Assembly: GCF_000737705.1 (NCBI RefSeq)
Contig: NZ_JPRH01000003.1
Span: 248,001-312,000 of the forward strand
DNA length: 64,000 nucleotides
Direction of reading: 5' to 3'
Origin: Chryseobacterium soli
GTDB taxonomy: Bacteria; Bacteroidota; Bacteroidia; Flavobacteriales; Weeksellaceae
Part shown: positions 1 to 8,604 of the stretch, piece after piece
How positions within the stretch are numbered: the stretch's first letter is position 1
Layout: each line of letters starts with the position of its first letter
Notes under the pieces: model-generated
The model's input: the letters and a program-made list of their open reading frames with translations, nothing else
Told to the model about the DNA's origin: nothing
Database searches by the model: none
Position numbers and translations under genes: made by a program

Positions 1-34
1 CAATTCCTGCAATAAACATTTTGCTTTTTATCAT
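1..34 (-). CDS. Possible N-terminus of a gene running off the left edge
   Basis: On the minus strand an ATG at 34 (or in-frame at 19) opens a frame that continues off the left edge; the 11 visible codons read MIKSKMFIAGI, which looks like the start of a signal peptide or membrane anchor. Too little is visible to name it. It would be divergent from the S46 peptidase gene. Confidence 0.3.
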   Translation of the reverse strand, partial: MIKSKMFIAGI

Positions 35-161
35 AATCAAATATTTTGTGATGTTAATTAATTTCAGGCTGACAATTAGGAAACAAAAATTAAGCCAGTG
101 GATTGGTTGAGTGTTTTTAGTGTTTGGTATTTGGTGTTTAGCCTGTACGGCTCTGTTAATA

Positions 162-202
162 GTCTGATGTCTGATGTCTGATGTCTGATGTCCGATGTCT
201 GG
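162..202. repeat. Heptanucleotide tandem repeat
   Basis: Four perfect head-to-tail copies of GTCTGAT (162-189), one GTCCGAT variant (190-196) and a partial GTCTGG. A second short run (CTTGTAT twice) follows at about 206-220. The rest of the left-edge gap (35-368) is AT-rich and shows no convincing gene. A slippage-prone tract like this could vary in length between strains. Confidence 0.8.
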
Positions 203-368
203 CATCTTGTATCTTGTATCTCGTTTCTTTGCTCTTTATTCTTGTTTCTCAAATCGATCTCTCAATTCCCTCTGTTCCGGTACATAATATTGTAAAAACC
301 CGATTTTCGATGGGCTTTCATAAGGACTTATGTTAATATTCTTTGTAAATTGGAGCAAAATTTTGATT

Positions 369-2507
369 ATGACAAAAAAGATGCTTTTATCTGTATTTCT
401 TTTGCCGGCTGCCATGGCATTTGCACAACAATATGGAGGAATGTGGATCCCTACAGAGCTGAATGAAAAGGAAATGAAGGACCTGGGAATGAAGATTTCT
501 GCCAAAGACATCTATAACACTCAGAAACCAAGCATTAAAGATGCGGTTGTACAGTTTAACGGCGGTTGTACCGCAGAGATCATCTCGCCTAAAGGATTAT
601 TATTAACCAACCACCACTGTGGTTACAGCCAGATTCAGGCCCATTCAACAGTGCAGAATGACCTTTTATCGAATGGTTTTTGGGCAAAAAATCCCGAAGG
701 AGAACTTCCTAATCCAGGAGTGAAAGTAGATTTTATTGTTGATATCAAAGAAGTTAGTAATCAGATTTTAGAAGGCACAGAAATCCTTACGGAACCTGAG
801 CTGACTAAAAAGATCAATAAAAATATTGAGATTTATAAAAATTCTCAGAAAACAGAACCTTTCCAGTCGATTATCGTAAAGCCGATGTACTATGGAAACA
901 AGTATTATGCATACACCATTGAAACCTACAAAGATATTCGTCTGGTAGGAGCTCCGCCACAGAGCATAGGGAAATTTGGAAGTGATACGGACAACTGGGT
1001 TTGGCCAAGACATACCGGAGATTTTTCGATGTTCAGAATTTATGCAGACAAAAACAATAAGCCTGCAGAATATTCAAAAGACAATATTCCTTTCGTTCCG
1101 AAACATTATCTTCCGGTTTCCATAAAGGATAAAACAGAAAATGATTTCACCTTTGTATTCGGATTTCCGGGGAAAACTACAGAATATCTTCCTGCCGTTG
1201 GAGTAGAAAAGATCATGACGGATATTGATCCTGCCAGAATTGCAGTACGTGAGGTAGCCCTGAAGACACTGGACGAAAAAATGCGTACTGATAGCGAAAC
1301 ACGCATCAAATATGCTTCAAAATATGCATCAGTAGCCAATTACTGGAAAAAATGGATTGGTGAAGTAGAAGGATTGAAGAAATCCAATGCTGTTGAGAAA
1401 AAAGTAATGTATGAAGGATCTCTGGTGGCTAAAAATCATGAAATCAAATCGACATTAGACCAATTATATAAATTGTATAATGATCAGGCACCTTATGCTT
1501 TAAATAATGCTTACTTCACTGAAGTTATTAAAAATGCAGAAACCTTAAAGCTTGCAGGTGACTATTACGATTATATAGCCTCTGTAGAAGCCGGAAGAAT
1601 GGACGAAAAAGAGCTGACAACGTTAAAAACTAAACTCACGACATTCTACAAAGATTACAGTGCAGAACTGGATGCTAAGGTAACTGCAAAATTACTGGCT
1701 TTATATGCTAATAAAACGCTTCCTCAGTTTTTACCTTCAGGATTTGATAAATATAAAAATGAAACCCAGAATATTACTGTGATAGAAGACATGTCTAAAA
1801 ACTCTATCATTTCGGGAAGAACCAATGTAAACGGAACTTCTCTGACCGCGGATATCGATAAAGCATTCTCTAATCAGGATAAATTAATAAAAACCTTAAA
1901 GAAAGATCCTGTTTATCAGCTGTATGTTTCCATGAAAGAAACGTATATGAAGATTGCTGATCCGCAGTTTACCGCTCTTCAGACGAAGATAGATGCTTTG
2001 CAGAAGAAATTTATGGCACAGCAGATGGAAACAGATAAAGACCGTAAATTCTTCCCGGATGCCAATTCCACTCTTCGTGTAACCTATGGAAAAGTAAAAG
2101 GTTCTACCCCTAGAGATGCAGTTTCATACGGGTATCAAACCCATTTAGCCGGAGTTATTGAAAAATATGTTCCGGGAGATTATGAATTTGATGTTCCTAA
2201 AAAACTGATCGATCTTTACAACAAGAAAGATTATGGAATCTATAAAGACAAAACAGGTGATGTTCCGGTAGGATTTACCGCTACCAACCATACAACAGGT
2301 GGAAACTCCGGAAGCCCGGCGCTGGATGCCAACGGAAATTTGGTAGGACTGAACTTCGACAGACAGTGGGAGGGAACGATGAGTGATATCAATTACGATC
2401 CGCGTTTCAGCCGAAATATTATGGTGGATACCAAATATATCCTTTTCATCATTGATAAATTTGCCGATTCAAAATGGCTGATCGATGAGATGAAAATTAT
2501 AAAGTAA
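369..2507 (+). CDS. S46 family dipeptidyl-peptidase, DPP11-like
   Basis: Secreted serine exopeptidase expected to release dipeptides from oligopeptide N-termini in the periplasm. From ATG 369 the protein is 712 aa, with a signal peptide over residues 1-19 (ending AMAFA). An upstream in-frame ATG at 330 would put 13 residues ahead of that signal peptide and is not favoured. Catalytic residues visible: His82/His83 in TNHHCG, an Asp in HTGDFS (about 218), and Ser647 in GNSGSP. In the family, the residue 18 positions after the Ser sets specificity: Arg in DPP11 (Asp/Glu at P1) and Gly in DPP7. Here it is Arg665 (FDRQW), so acidic specificity is inferred. Length is typical. Such enzymes feed peptide catabolism in asaccharolytic Bacteroidota. 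Confidence 0.93.
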   Translation: MTKKMLLSVFLLPAAMAFAQQYGGMWIPTELNEKEMKDLGMKISAKDIYNTQKPSIKDAVVQFNGGCTAEIISPKGLLLTNHHCGYSQIQAHSTVQNDLLSNGFWAKNPEGELPNPGVKVDFIVDIKEVSNQILEGTEILTEPELTKKINKNIEIYKNSQKTEPFQSIIVKPMYYGNKYYAYTIETYKDIRLVGAPPQSIGKFGSDTDNWVWPRHTGDFSMFRIYADKNNKPAEYSKDNIPFVPKHYLPVSIKDKTENDFTFVFGFPGKTTEYLPAVGVEKIMTDIDPARIAVREVALKTLDEKMRTDSETRIKYASKYASVANYWKKWIGEVEGLKKSNAVEKKVMYEGSLVAKNHEIKSTLDQLYKLYNDQAPYALNNAYFTEVIKNAETLKLAGDYYDYIASVEAGRMDEKELTTLKTKLTTFYKDYSAELDAKVTAKLLALYANKTLPQFLPSGFDKYKNETQNITVIEDMSKNSIISGRTNVNGTSLTADIDKAFSNQDKLIKTLKKDPVYQLYVSMKETYMKIADPQFTALQTKIDALQKKFMAQQMETDKDRKFFPDANSTLRVTYGKVKGSTPRDAVSYGYQTHLAGVIEKYVPGDYEFDVPKKLIDLYNKKDYGIYKDKTGDVPVGFTATNHTTGGNSGSPALDANGNLVGLNFDRQWEGTMSDINYDPRFSRNIMVDTKYILFIIDKFADSKWLIDEMKIIK

Positions 2508-2538
2508 TTAGGGCTATTATATACAATTTTACATGTAA

Positions 2539-2612
2539 TGTCATTCCGACGAAGGAGGAATCTCTTTTATAGATTAGATTCTTCATTTCACTTCGTTACA
2601 TTCAGAATGACA
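2539..2612. repeat. Dispersed inverted repeat (TGTCATTC ... GAATGACA)
   Basis: The left arm starts TGTCATTCCGACGAAGGAGG and the right arm ends with the complement CAGAATGACA; further inner pairing joins GGAATCT to AGATTC. This resembles the palindromic intergenic elements scattered through many Bacteroidota chromosomes. A related half-arm lies at 30640-30666. Transcribed, it would fold into a long hairpin. Confidence 0.75.
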
Positions 2613-2680
2613 GCAAAATAAGTAGGCAATAGAGCCTGTAAAATTATATATTCTTACCTTAATTTTAAATCATATCTTTT

Positions 2681-2724
2681 AGAATCTATTTACATTGTTC
2701 TCCGGTTCCATGTAAATAGATTCT
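2681..2724 (+). terminator. Rho-independent terminator
   Basis: A perfect 15-bp stem (2681-2695 with 2710-2724), 14-nt loop, then a run of Ts (TTTTTATTT). It lies about 175 nt after the S46 peptidase stop, beyond the dispersed repeat. The 416-nt gap 2508-2923 holds these two elements and no gene I can support. Confidence 0.75.
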
Positions 2725-2923
2725 TTTTTATTTCTTAAAGTCTGTACTTCAATGTCTGTGTTTACAGATAGATTATCCAGAATGTTTCAGCTGTATTTCC
2801 ACAATAAATAAGTTTAGACATTGAAAACAGAGAAAATTTTCATGGCGTTGTATATAGATGGTTTCTATTGAAAAAATAATTTATAGGTGTATTTATCTAT
2901 GTAATTTTAGATAAAACATTTTT

Positions 2924-3718
2924 ATGAAAAGCAACACTCTTAAAATGTGTGCAGAATGCGGTACACAGTATCCTGAAAATTACACTGAAAATAGTTGTAT
3001 CATCTGTGAAGATGAAAGACAGTCTGTTCCTCAGAGCGGACAATCTTGGACTACCCATGAAAAACTTCTGGAAAAGCACAGTGTAAAAATCAATAAAATA
3101 AATGATAATCTCTATGAATTTACGGTAAATCCCAGGTTTTCTATAGGACAGCGGGCACTGTTTATCATTTCTGAAAACGGGAATATAATGTGGGACTGTA
3201 TTCCCTTACTTGATGAAGGAGTAATCGAGTTTATTAAATCAAAAGGCGGATTAAAGAGCATTGCAATTTCACATCCACATTACTATTCGATCATGAAAAT
3301 GTGGGCAGAAACCTTCAGCTGCAACATTTTAATCCACGAAAAAGATCAGAAATGGGTAATGAACGGTGGAAATTCCGTAGAATACTGGACTGATGATACA
3401 AAGGAACTTTGGGACAGCTTACGGCTTCACAACATAGGCGGACATTTTGATGGCAGCAGTATCATTGAAATTCCATGGATGAGTGAAAAAGGGACATTAC
3501 TCATCGGTGATACCATGTATCTGTCTCCTTCTTTAAAACATTTTGCGGTGATGAGAAGTTATCCCAACAGGATTCCGCTTCCGCTGAATGAAATTAGAAG
3601 AATTCAGGGGCGTTTTGAGGACATACCTTTTGATACGATTTATGGCTTTTATTCCTATCAGAATATAGAAAAAAACGCAAAAGAAATCCTGAAAGATTCT
3701 TTCTCCAGATATCAATAA
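2924..3718 (+). CDS. Metallo-beta-lactamase-fold protein with N-terminal zinc ribbon
   Basis: 264 aa, no signal peptide. Residues 8-30 carry two Cys pairs (CAEC and CIIC) that look like a small zinc ribbon. The rest has the layout of an MBL-fold hydrolase: a beta-rich start, SHPHYYS at the place of the usual metal motif, GGHFDGS, and a GDTMYL strand that normally supplies the Asp metal ligand. The classic HxHxDH is not intact: HPHYYS keeps HxH but lacks the following DH. Some relatives are annotated as MBL-fold hydrolases; the substrate is unknown. It stands alone, between the S46 terminator and its own hairpin terminator. Redox or detoxification roles are possible but not shown. Confidence 0.7.
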   Translation: MKSNTLKMCAECGTQYPENYTENSCIICEDERQSVPQSGQSWTTHEKLLEKHSVKINKINDNLYEFTVNPRFSIGQRALFIISENGNIMWDCIPLLDEGVIEFIKSKGGLKSIAISHPHYYSIMKMWAETFSCNILIHEKDQKWVMNGGNSVEYWTDDTKELWDSLRLHNIGGHFDGSSIIEIPWMSEKGTLLIGDTMYLSPSLKHFAVMRSYPNRIPLPLNEIRRIQGRFEDIPFDTIYGFYSYQNIEKNAKEILKDSFSRYQ

Positions 3719-3720
3719 AA

Positions 3721-3744
3721 AATTCGAGAAACAGTTCTCGAATT
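3721..3744. terminator. Bidirectional terminator
   Basis: Stem AATTCGAGAA / TTCTCGAATT with a 4-nt loop, flanked by A-run on the left and T-run on the right. It sits between the convergent MBL-fold and M16 peptidase genes and can serve both. Confidence 0.9.
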
Positions 3745-3768
3745 TTTATTTTATAAATGATTTATCAG

Positions 3769-6639
3769 TTAATGTCCGAAAATATCTTTCAGACTTACTT
3801 CTGTAAAAGGTCCCATTTTTCGTACAGCATCCATATCAAGGTTTTCTTTTTTTCCGATAATGGCCGTATTAAAATGTACAGGCTTGATTTCTGTCTGGTA
3901 AAACTGTTTGATATCTTCAAAATTCAGACTTTGGATCTGCTCATAGATGTCTTTCCTGAAATCATGATAAATACCCAGCTTTTTCAGTCTTAATGTATTG
4001 AAAAATATATTGGTTCTGGTAATTCTGGCTGACGCGATCTGTTTCAGGGCTGCATATTTGGCATTCTCAAACTGGATAGGTACTTCCGGCATCTCATTCA
4101 TCAGTTCCGTCATGGTATCGACGGCAATCTGAAGCTTATCAGGCTGGGTTCCAATATACGTCGTTACATAATCCGGGTGTCCCGATTCTGAATTGGCCGC
4201 ATAAGAAACATAGGCAGAATAGGCAAGACTCTTACTTTCACGAATTTCCTGAAAGACGATAGACGACAGTCCTCTTCCGAAATATTCATTAAAAACATTT
4301 ACTTTTCCAAAGTTCCGGGGATTTACTTCATTCCCTTTCCCGATTTTGCTCATTTCCACCTGGACCATGTCGTAGTCTGTAAAATATACATTTCCTGTAG
4401 TCTCCGGCTCTGGATATTTTTTCGGTTCAGGGATTTCAAGACTTTCAGTTTCCACATATTTACTGATATATCCTTTGAAATCTTCAAAATTTCTTCCATA
4501 GAAAAACAGTTGGTAAGGATATTTTAACAGGGTTTTCATTCGGTCTGTGAAAACTTCTACACGGCTGCTGGTAAGTTCTTCCGTAGAAATAACATCAGTG
4601 AAACGCGAAAATTTGCCCAATTTCGTATAGTTGGTCAAGGCGGTCATGATGCGGTTTTTGTCTTTTTTCACCGCTTCCCGGTTTTCCAGAATGGTTTCTA
4701 CAAACTGATTGTAGATTTCCTGATCAGGCATCACATTGTACATCCAGTGCTGAAGCAGCTCGATTCCCTTTTCAAGATTTTCCTCCAATCCGCTTAATGA
4801 GATCAAAAGTTGATTGTTCGTTGTTTTGAAATCATTGCTTACCCCAATTTTAAAGAATTCTTGCTTCAAATCCTCAGGAGAAAACTTCTCCGTTCCCAGA
4901 TACTGCAGAACCTGTGTTGAAAGTCCCAATTCCCTGTCATGATCACTTCCAAAAGGAAAAATGAAATAAACCTGTGCAAGATTGTTGTATCTGTTTTTAA
5001 CGAAACTCAGCTGCTTATCTTTAACAATGTCTTTCGTTATTTCTTTGTCATAATCGATGAATTCCGGGATGATGATCTCTTCTGTTTTTTCAGACAGGAC
5101 TTCCTGTAAAAACTCAGACTGCGCATCACGGTTGATTTTAATAGGAGTGATGCCCGGATTTTCTACCCTTAATAATTTATCATTAATCCCTTTTTCCTTA
5201 TAAACAATTACATAATTATTCTTGAAAAAAGTATTTGCAAAATTGATGATATCTTCTTTGGTAAAAGTGGCATATTCATCCATTTCATTCAATTCCTCTT
5301 CCCAGCTTCTTCCTTTGATATACGTATCATAAAGGTTGGTGGCCAGGCCTTCCGCTGTTTCAAGAGCTTTCATTCTCTGAAGTTTGAAATCATTGATAAT
5401 AGCAGGGAGCATCCAGTCCGGAAAATCTCCTTTTTTTACCAGTTTGATCTGTTCCAGAACCATTTCTTTCGCTTCATCCATGGTCTGGGCTTCTTTGGGA
5501 ACGGCCACAATTGAAAAGTATCCGTATTCTTTTAATCCTACAGAAAAAGCCTGCGCCCAAAGCATTTTTTGAGTCTGGTTAATATGAAGATCCAATAATC
5601 CGGCTTCCCCTCTGTTGCTTAAAATATTGGCGGTAATATCGGCTAGTATTGCTTCTTTTGATCCGTAGCTCTCCGTTCGCCATGCCAGCTGAACCCTTGG
5701 AGTTGTTGGGCTGTGTACTGTTCTTGCAACGATTTCCGTAATAGGGCTTTCAATAATTGGTGTTTTCTTCGGAATTTCTTTATAAGGCAGGTTTCCGAAA
5801 TACTGGTCAATAAGCTGTATAGACTCCTCAAAATCCAGATCTCCCACCAATACCATTGCATAATTATTGGGAACATAATATTCGTCAAAATATTTATGAA
5901 TAGCCTTCATCGAAGGGTTTTTAAGATGCTCAGGCTTTCCAAGTGTAGTCTGCTGCCCGTTAGGATGGGTTGGAAAAAGAGCATCCATCAATTCATAGCT
6001 TACCAGTCTGGCATCATTATCCTGCGCTCTGTTGAATTCCTCATACACAGACTCCAGTTCCGTATGAAACAGACGTAATACAATCTCTGAAAATCTTTCT
6101 TTCTCCACTTTCAGCCATTTTTCAAGCTCATTGTTGGGGATATTGTTTTTGTAAACCGTTTCATCAAACCACGTATGGGCATTGGTTCCGGTGGCGCCTA
6201 AAGAAGAAATCACCTTATCATATTCATTGGCAATCGCATATTGACTTGCTTCCTGAGAAATCTCGTCTATTTTGTTGTAGATCTCTTTCTTTTTTTCAGG
6301 ATCCTGTTCTTCTTTATGCTGCTCATAGAGTGCTTCAATCTGTTCGATCAGCACTTTTTCTTTCTCCCAGTTTTGGGTTCCCATTCTGGAAGTACCTTTA
6401 AACATCATGTGTTCAAGATAATGAGCTAAACCCGTGTTGTCAGCCGGATCATTATTGCTTCCAGTCTTTACAGGAATGTAGGTCTGTATCCTTGGGGCAT
6501 CAAAATTTTGGGCAAGAAAAACCTTCAGACTGTTTTTTAACGTGTAAATTCTTACATTATTTTCGTCGTGGATGATGGTAAGGTATTCGTAGTTGTTTTT
6601 ATCAGTATGTATTGTCTCCTTATATTTTTTGTCAATCAT
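3769..6639 (-). CDS. M16 family zinc metallopeptidase (pitrilysin/insulinase type)
   Basis: 956 aa from the ATG at 6639. The inverted zinc motif HxxEH is H73-Y-L-E76-H77 in GLAHYLEHMMFKGT, with the downstream acidic zinc ligand likely in ELESVYEEFNRAQ. The length fits full-size M16 enzymes with two homologous halves that close around a peptide. No signal peptide is seen from this start, so a cytoplasmic peptide-degrading role is inferred. Start choice: the open frame reaches 6807, but a -7 box TACATTTG lies at 6687-6680 on this strand, so translation must begin downstream; ATG 6651 or 6639 fit, and I chose 6639 (MIDKKYKE). It is monocistronic and convergent with the MBL-fold gene. Confidence 0.9.
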   Translation of the reverse strand: MIDKKYKETIHTDKNNYEYLTIIHDENNVRIYTLKNSLKVFLAQNFDAPRIQTYIPVKTGSNNDPADNTGLAHYLEHMMFKGTSRMGTQNWEKEKVLIEQIEALYEQHKEEQDPEKKKEIYNKIDEISQEASQYAIANEYDKVISSLGATGTNAHTWFDETVYKNNIPNNELEKWLKVEKERFSEIVLRLFHTELESVYEEFNRAQDNDARLVSYELMDALFPTHPNGQQTTLGKPEHLKNPSMKAIHKYFDEYYVPNNYAMVLVGDLDFEESIQLIDQYFGNLPYKEIPKKTPIIESPITEIVARTVHSPTTPRVQLAWRTESYGSKEAILADITANILSNRGEAGLLDLHINQTQKMLWAQAFSVGLKEYGYFSIVAVPKEAQTMDEAKEMVLEQIKLVKKGDFPDWMLPAIINDFKLQRMKALETAEGLATNLYDTYIKGRSWEEELNEMDEYATFTKEDIINFANTFFKNNYVIVYKEKGINDKLLRVENPGITPIKINRDAQSEFLQEVLSEKTEEIIIPEFIDYDKEITKDIVKDKQLSFVKNRYNNLAQVYFIFPFGSDHDRELGLSTQVLQYLGTEKFSPEDLKQEFFKIGVSNDFKTTNNQLLISLSGLEENLEKGIELLQHWMYNVMPDQEIYNQFVETILENREAVKKDKNRIMTALTNYTKLGKFSRFTDVISTEELTSSRVEVFTDRMKTLLKYPYQLFFYGRNFEDFKGYISKYVETESLEIPEPKKYPEPETTGNVYFTDYDMVQVEMSKIGKGNEVNPRNFGKVNVFNEYFGRGLSSIVFQEIRESKSLAYSAYVSYAANSESGHPDYVTTYIGTQPDKLQIAVDTMTELMNEMPEVPIQFENAKYAALKQIASARITRTNIFFNTLRLKKLGIYHDFRKDIYEQIQSLNFEDIKQFYQTEIKPVHFNTAIIGKKENLDMDAVRKMGPFTEVSLKDIFGH

Positions 6640-6679
6640 ATATAAACTCATTTCATTCTTTACAATCCAGAATGCCATA

Positions 6680-6687
6680 CAAATGTA
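6680..6687 (-). promoter_or_regulatory. -7 box of the M16 peptidase gene
   Basis: TACATTTG on the minus strand matches the Bacteroidota TAnnTTTG consensus. No convincing -33 TTG at the usual spacing. It excludes the far-upstream start codon at 6807. Confidence 0.6.
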
Positions 6688-6852
6688 AGGAATCAAAAAA
6701 GAATGTTTTATGATTTTCTTACTATTCAATCTATAGTAATGATTTGAAAAAGTGAATACATATTCAAAGGCATTTCTGATGTCCGAAGAACCATGACAGA
6801 TTCGCAAATATTTTAGAATTTTCAGTGAACAGGATTTCTTTATAATTTCAGG

Positions 6853-6886
6853 ACCACAGATTTCTCAGATTTGCACAGATGATTAT
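6853..6886 (-). repeat. Dispersed 36-bp repeat, copy 1
   Basis: Reads on the minus strand CATAATCATCTGTGCAAATC followed by TGAGAAATCTGTGGT. Near-identical copies occur at 14543-14578 and 30700-30735 on the plus strand. It lies in the 6640-7113 gap, which otherwise holds only the two divergent promoters. Confidence 0.85.
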
Positions 6887-7057
6887 GGTAAAGGACTGTA
6901 TGCAATGCTCATTAAGCATATTTTGTTCCCACGATGAATAAATCTTTGATTTTTTAAATTATATGAACTTAACTTATATGTAATCATTTAAACTTAAAAA
7001 ACATGAATACCTTTTGCTTCAAGTTAAAAGGACATAAAAAATAAAGGAATAATCATT

Positions 7058-7087
7058 TTGTTGCAGGCGTAAAATGATATAAGTTTG
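7058..7087 (+). promoter_or_regulatory. Promoter of the sigma-54 activator gene
   Basis: TTG at 7058-7060, 19-nt spacer, TAAGTTTG at 7080-7087: a full Bacteroidota-type housekeeping promoter. Start codon is at 7114, leaving a leader of about 20 nt. Confidence 0.8.
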
Positions 7088-7113
7088 CATCAGGTTTTCC
7101 AAAAAAATATACC

Positions 7114-8439
7114 ATGTCCGGAAACATTCTGATCATCGATGATGAGATCAAGCTCCTGAAACTATTAGGAATGATTCTTTCCCAAGAAAATTTTAACGTA
7201 AAAGAAGCTTCTACAGCCCGCTCAGCTATGACGATGCTGGAGCAGTATGACTTTGATGTTGTGTTAAGCGATGTCCGTCTTCCCGATGCTTTTGGAGTTG
7301 ATCTGGTGAAGTCTATCAAAACCAAATATCCTTTACAGGAAATTATACTGATGACGGCTTTCGGGAATATTACCGATGCTGTCCAGGCCATGAAAAATGG
7401 CGCTTATGATTATCTGGTCAAAGGTGATGATAACGAGAAGATCATTCCTCTCGTATACAAAGCGCTGGAAAAAGCAAAAGATAACAAATCGAAGTATATT
7501 CAAAAAGGCAGTACTCAGAAAGGTTTCAATCAGATTATTGGAAACTCTCCAGCCATTCTTCAGGCTAAAAAACTGGCCGAAAAAGTAGCATTGACAGATG
7601 CTACAGTTCTTCTGACAGGTGAAACAGGAACCGGAAAGGAAGTGTTTGCCAATGCGCTCCATGAAGGAAGTGAAAGACGGAAACATCATTTCGTTGCCAT
7701 CAACTGTTCCGCATTCAGCAAGGAAATTCTGGAAAGCGAACTTTTCGGACATAAGCAGGGATCTTTTACAGGAGCTGTGAAGGATAAAAAAGGATTGATA
7801 GAAGAAGCCGATGGCGGAACCTTATTTTTAGATGAAATCGGAGAAATGCCGATCGAGCTGCAGGCAAAACTTCTCCGTGTGTTAGAGACCAAAGAATTCA
7901 TGAAAATGGGGGAGACGAAGGTTTCAAAATCCGATTTCAGATTGATTGCTGCTACCAACAGAAACCTGGAAGAAGAAATCCAGCAGGGGCATTTCAGGGA
8001 AGATCTTTACTTCAGACTCAATGTTTTTGAGATCAATCTTCCGCCGCTTAGAGAAAGAAAAGAAGATCTGAAAATACTTGCTAAAAACTTTATTGATATT
8101 TTTTCTCAAAAATTGCATTTAACCTCTGTTGAGGTAAGTACGGAATATTATAAAATATTAGAAAAAAACAACTGGAAAGGTAACATCCGGGAGTTGAGAA
8201 ATACCATAGAAAGAAGCCTCATTTTAATGGATAACAATACATTAGATGCTAAAAGCCTTCCTGTATATTCTGAGAAAATAACGGCTGAAAAAGACTCTTT
8301 AAGCATCAAATCTCTGGAAAAGGAGCATATTCAAGAAGTATTGCAATACACGAAGGGCAACAAAGCAGAAGCTGCAAGACTGCTGGAGATCGGCATTGCC
8401 ACGCTGTACCGCAAACTGGAAGAATATGAACTAAGATAA
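7114..8439 (+). CDS. Sigma-54-dependent response regulator (NtrC family), likely Kdp regulator
   Basis: 441 aa with three parts. The receiver domain (about 1-120) has acidic D9/D10 and phospho-acceptor D53 in LSDVRLPD. The AAA+ sigma-54 activation domain (about 145-370) has Walker A GETGTGKE at 169-176 and Walker B GGTLFLDEIGE. The Fis-like HTH is at the C-terminus (NKAEAARLLEIGIATLYRKL). The loop that contacts sigma-54 reads GSFTGA (about 216-221) instead of GAFTGA. It lies directly upstream of the kdp genes in the same direction, separated by a hairpin terminator; the only nearby kinase is at the far end of the kdp run (15901-17622). Control of kdp is inferred from this context. The classical OmpR-type KdpE is absent from the window. 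Confidence 0.92.
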   Translation: MSGNILIIDDEIKLLKLLGMILSQENFNVKEASTARSAMTMLEQYDFDVVLSDVRLPDAFGVDLVKSIKTKYPLQEIILMTAFGNITDAVQAMKNGAYDYLVKGDDNEKIIPLVYKALEKAKDNKSKYIQKGSTQKGFNQIIGNSPAILQAKKLAEKVALTDATVLLTGETGTGKEVFANALHEGSERRKHHFVAINCSAFSKEILESELFGHKQGSFTGAVKDKKGLIEEADGGTLFLDEIGEMPIELQAKLLRVLETKEFMKMGETKVSKSDFRLIAATNRNLEEEIQQGHFREDLYFRLNVFEINLPPLRERKEDLKILAKNFIDIFSQKLHLTSVEVSTEYYKILEKNNWKGNIRELRNTIERSLILMDNNTLDAKSLPVYSEKITAEKDSLSIKSLEKEHIQEVLQYTKGNKAEAARLLEIGIATLYRKLEEYELR

Positions 8440-8464
8440 AATACATCTTATCATTTTAATAACG

Positions 8465-8485
8465 AGCCTATCATTTTGATAGGCT
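8465..8485 (+). terminator. Terminator after the activator gene
   Basis: AGCCTATCA / TGATAGGCT, 9-bp stem with 3-nt loop followed by TTTGTATTTTT. It isolates the kdp run from the activator gene, so kdp needs its own promoter. Confidence 0.85.
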
Positions 8486-8561
8486 TTTGTATTTTTATAC
8501 TTGTTGTGATAATTGTGTAATTTATTCATTAACAGTATGTTGTTTCTATCTTTAATGAAGT

Positions 8562-8587
8562 GGACTTTCTTTTGGCATATAGAGTTT
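8562..8587 (+). promoter_or_regulatory. Weak candidate sigma-54 promoter for kdp
   Basis: No TAnnTTTG box lies between the terminator and the first small ORF. Instead there are GG doublets (8562-8563 and 8574-8575) exactly 10 nt apart, in TGGACT and TTTGGCA contexts, loosely matching the -24/-12 elements (TGGCAC / TTGC). An alternative uses TTGGCA at 8572-8577 as the -24 box, with a poor -12. Neither is a good match; the argument rests on the neighbouring sigma-54 activator. Confidence 0.3.
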
Positions 8588-8604
8588 AAATAAAATATTT
8601 TAAA

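Noticed and set aside
162..202. CRISPR-like array
   Set aside because: The units are 7 nt head-to-tail with no spacers and there are no cas genes in the window.
3757..6429. Several open frames antisense to the M16 peptidase gene
   Set aside because: No start signals, no known domains; the minus frame has clear catalytic motifs and typical length.
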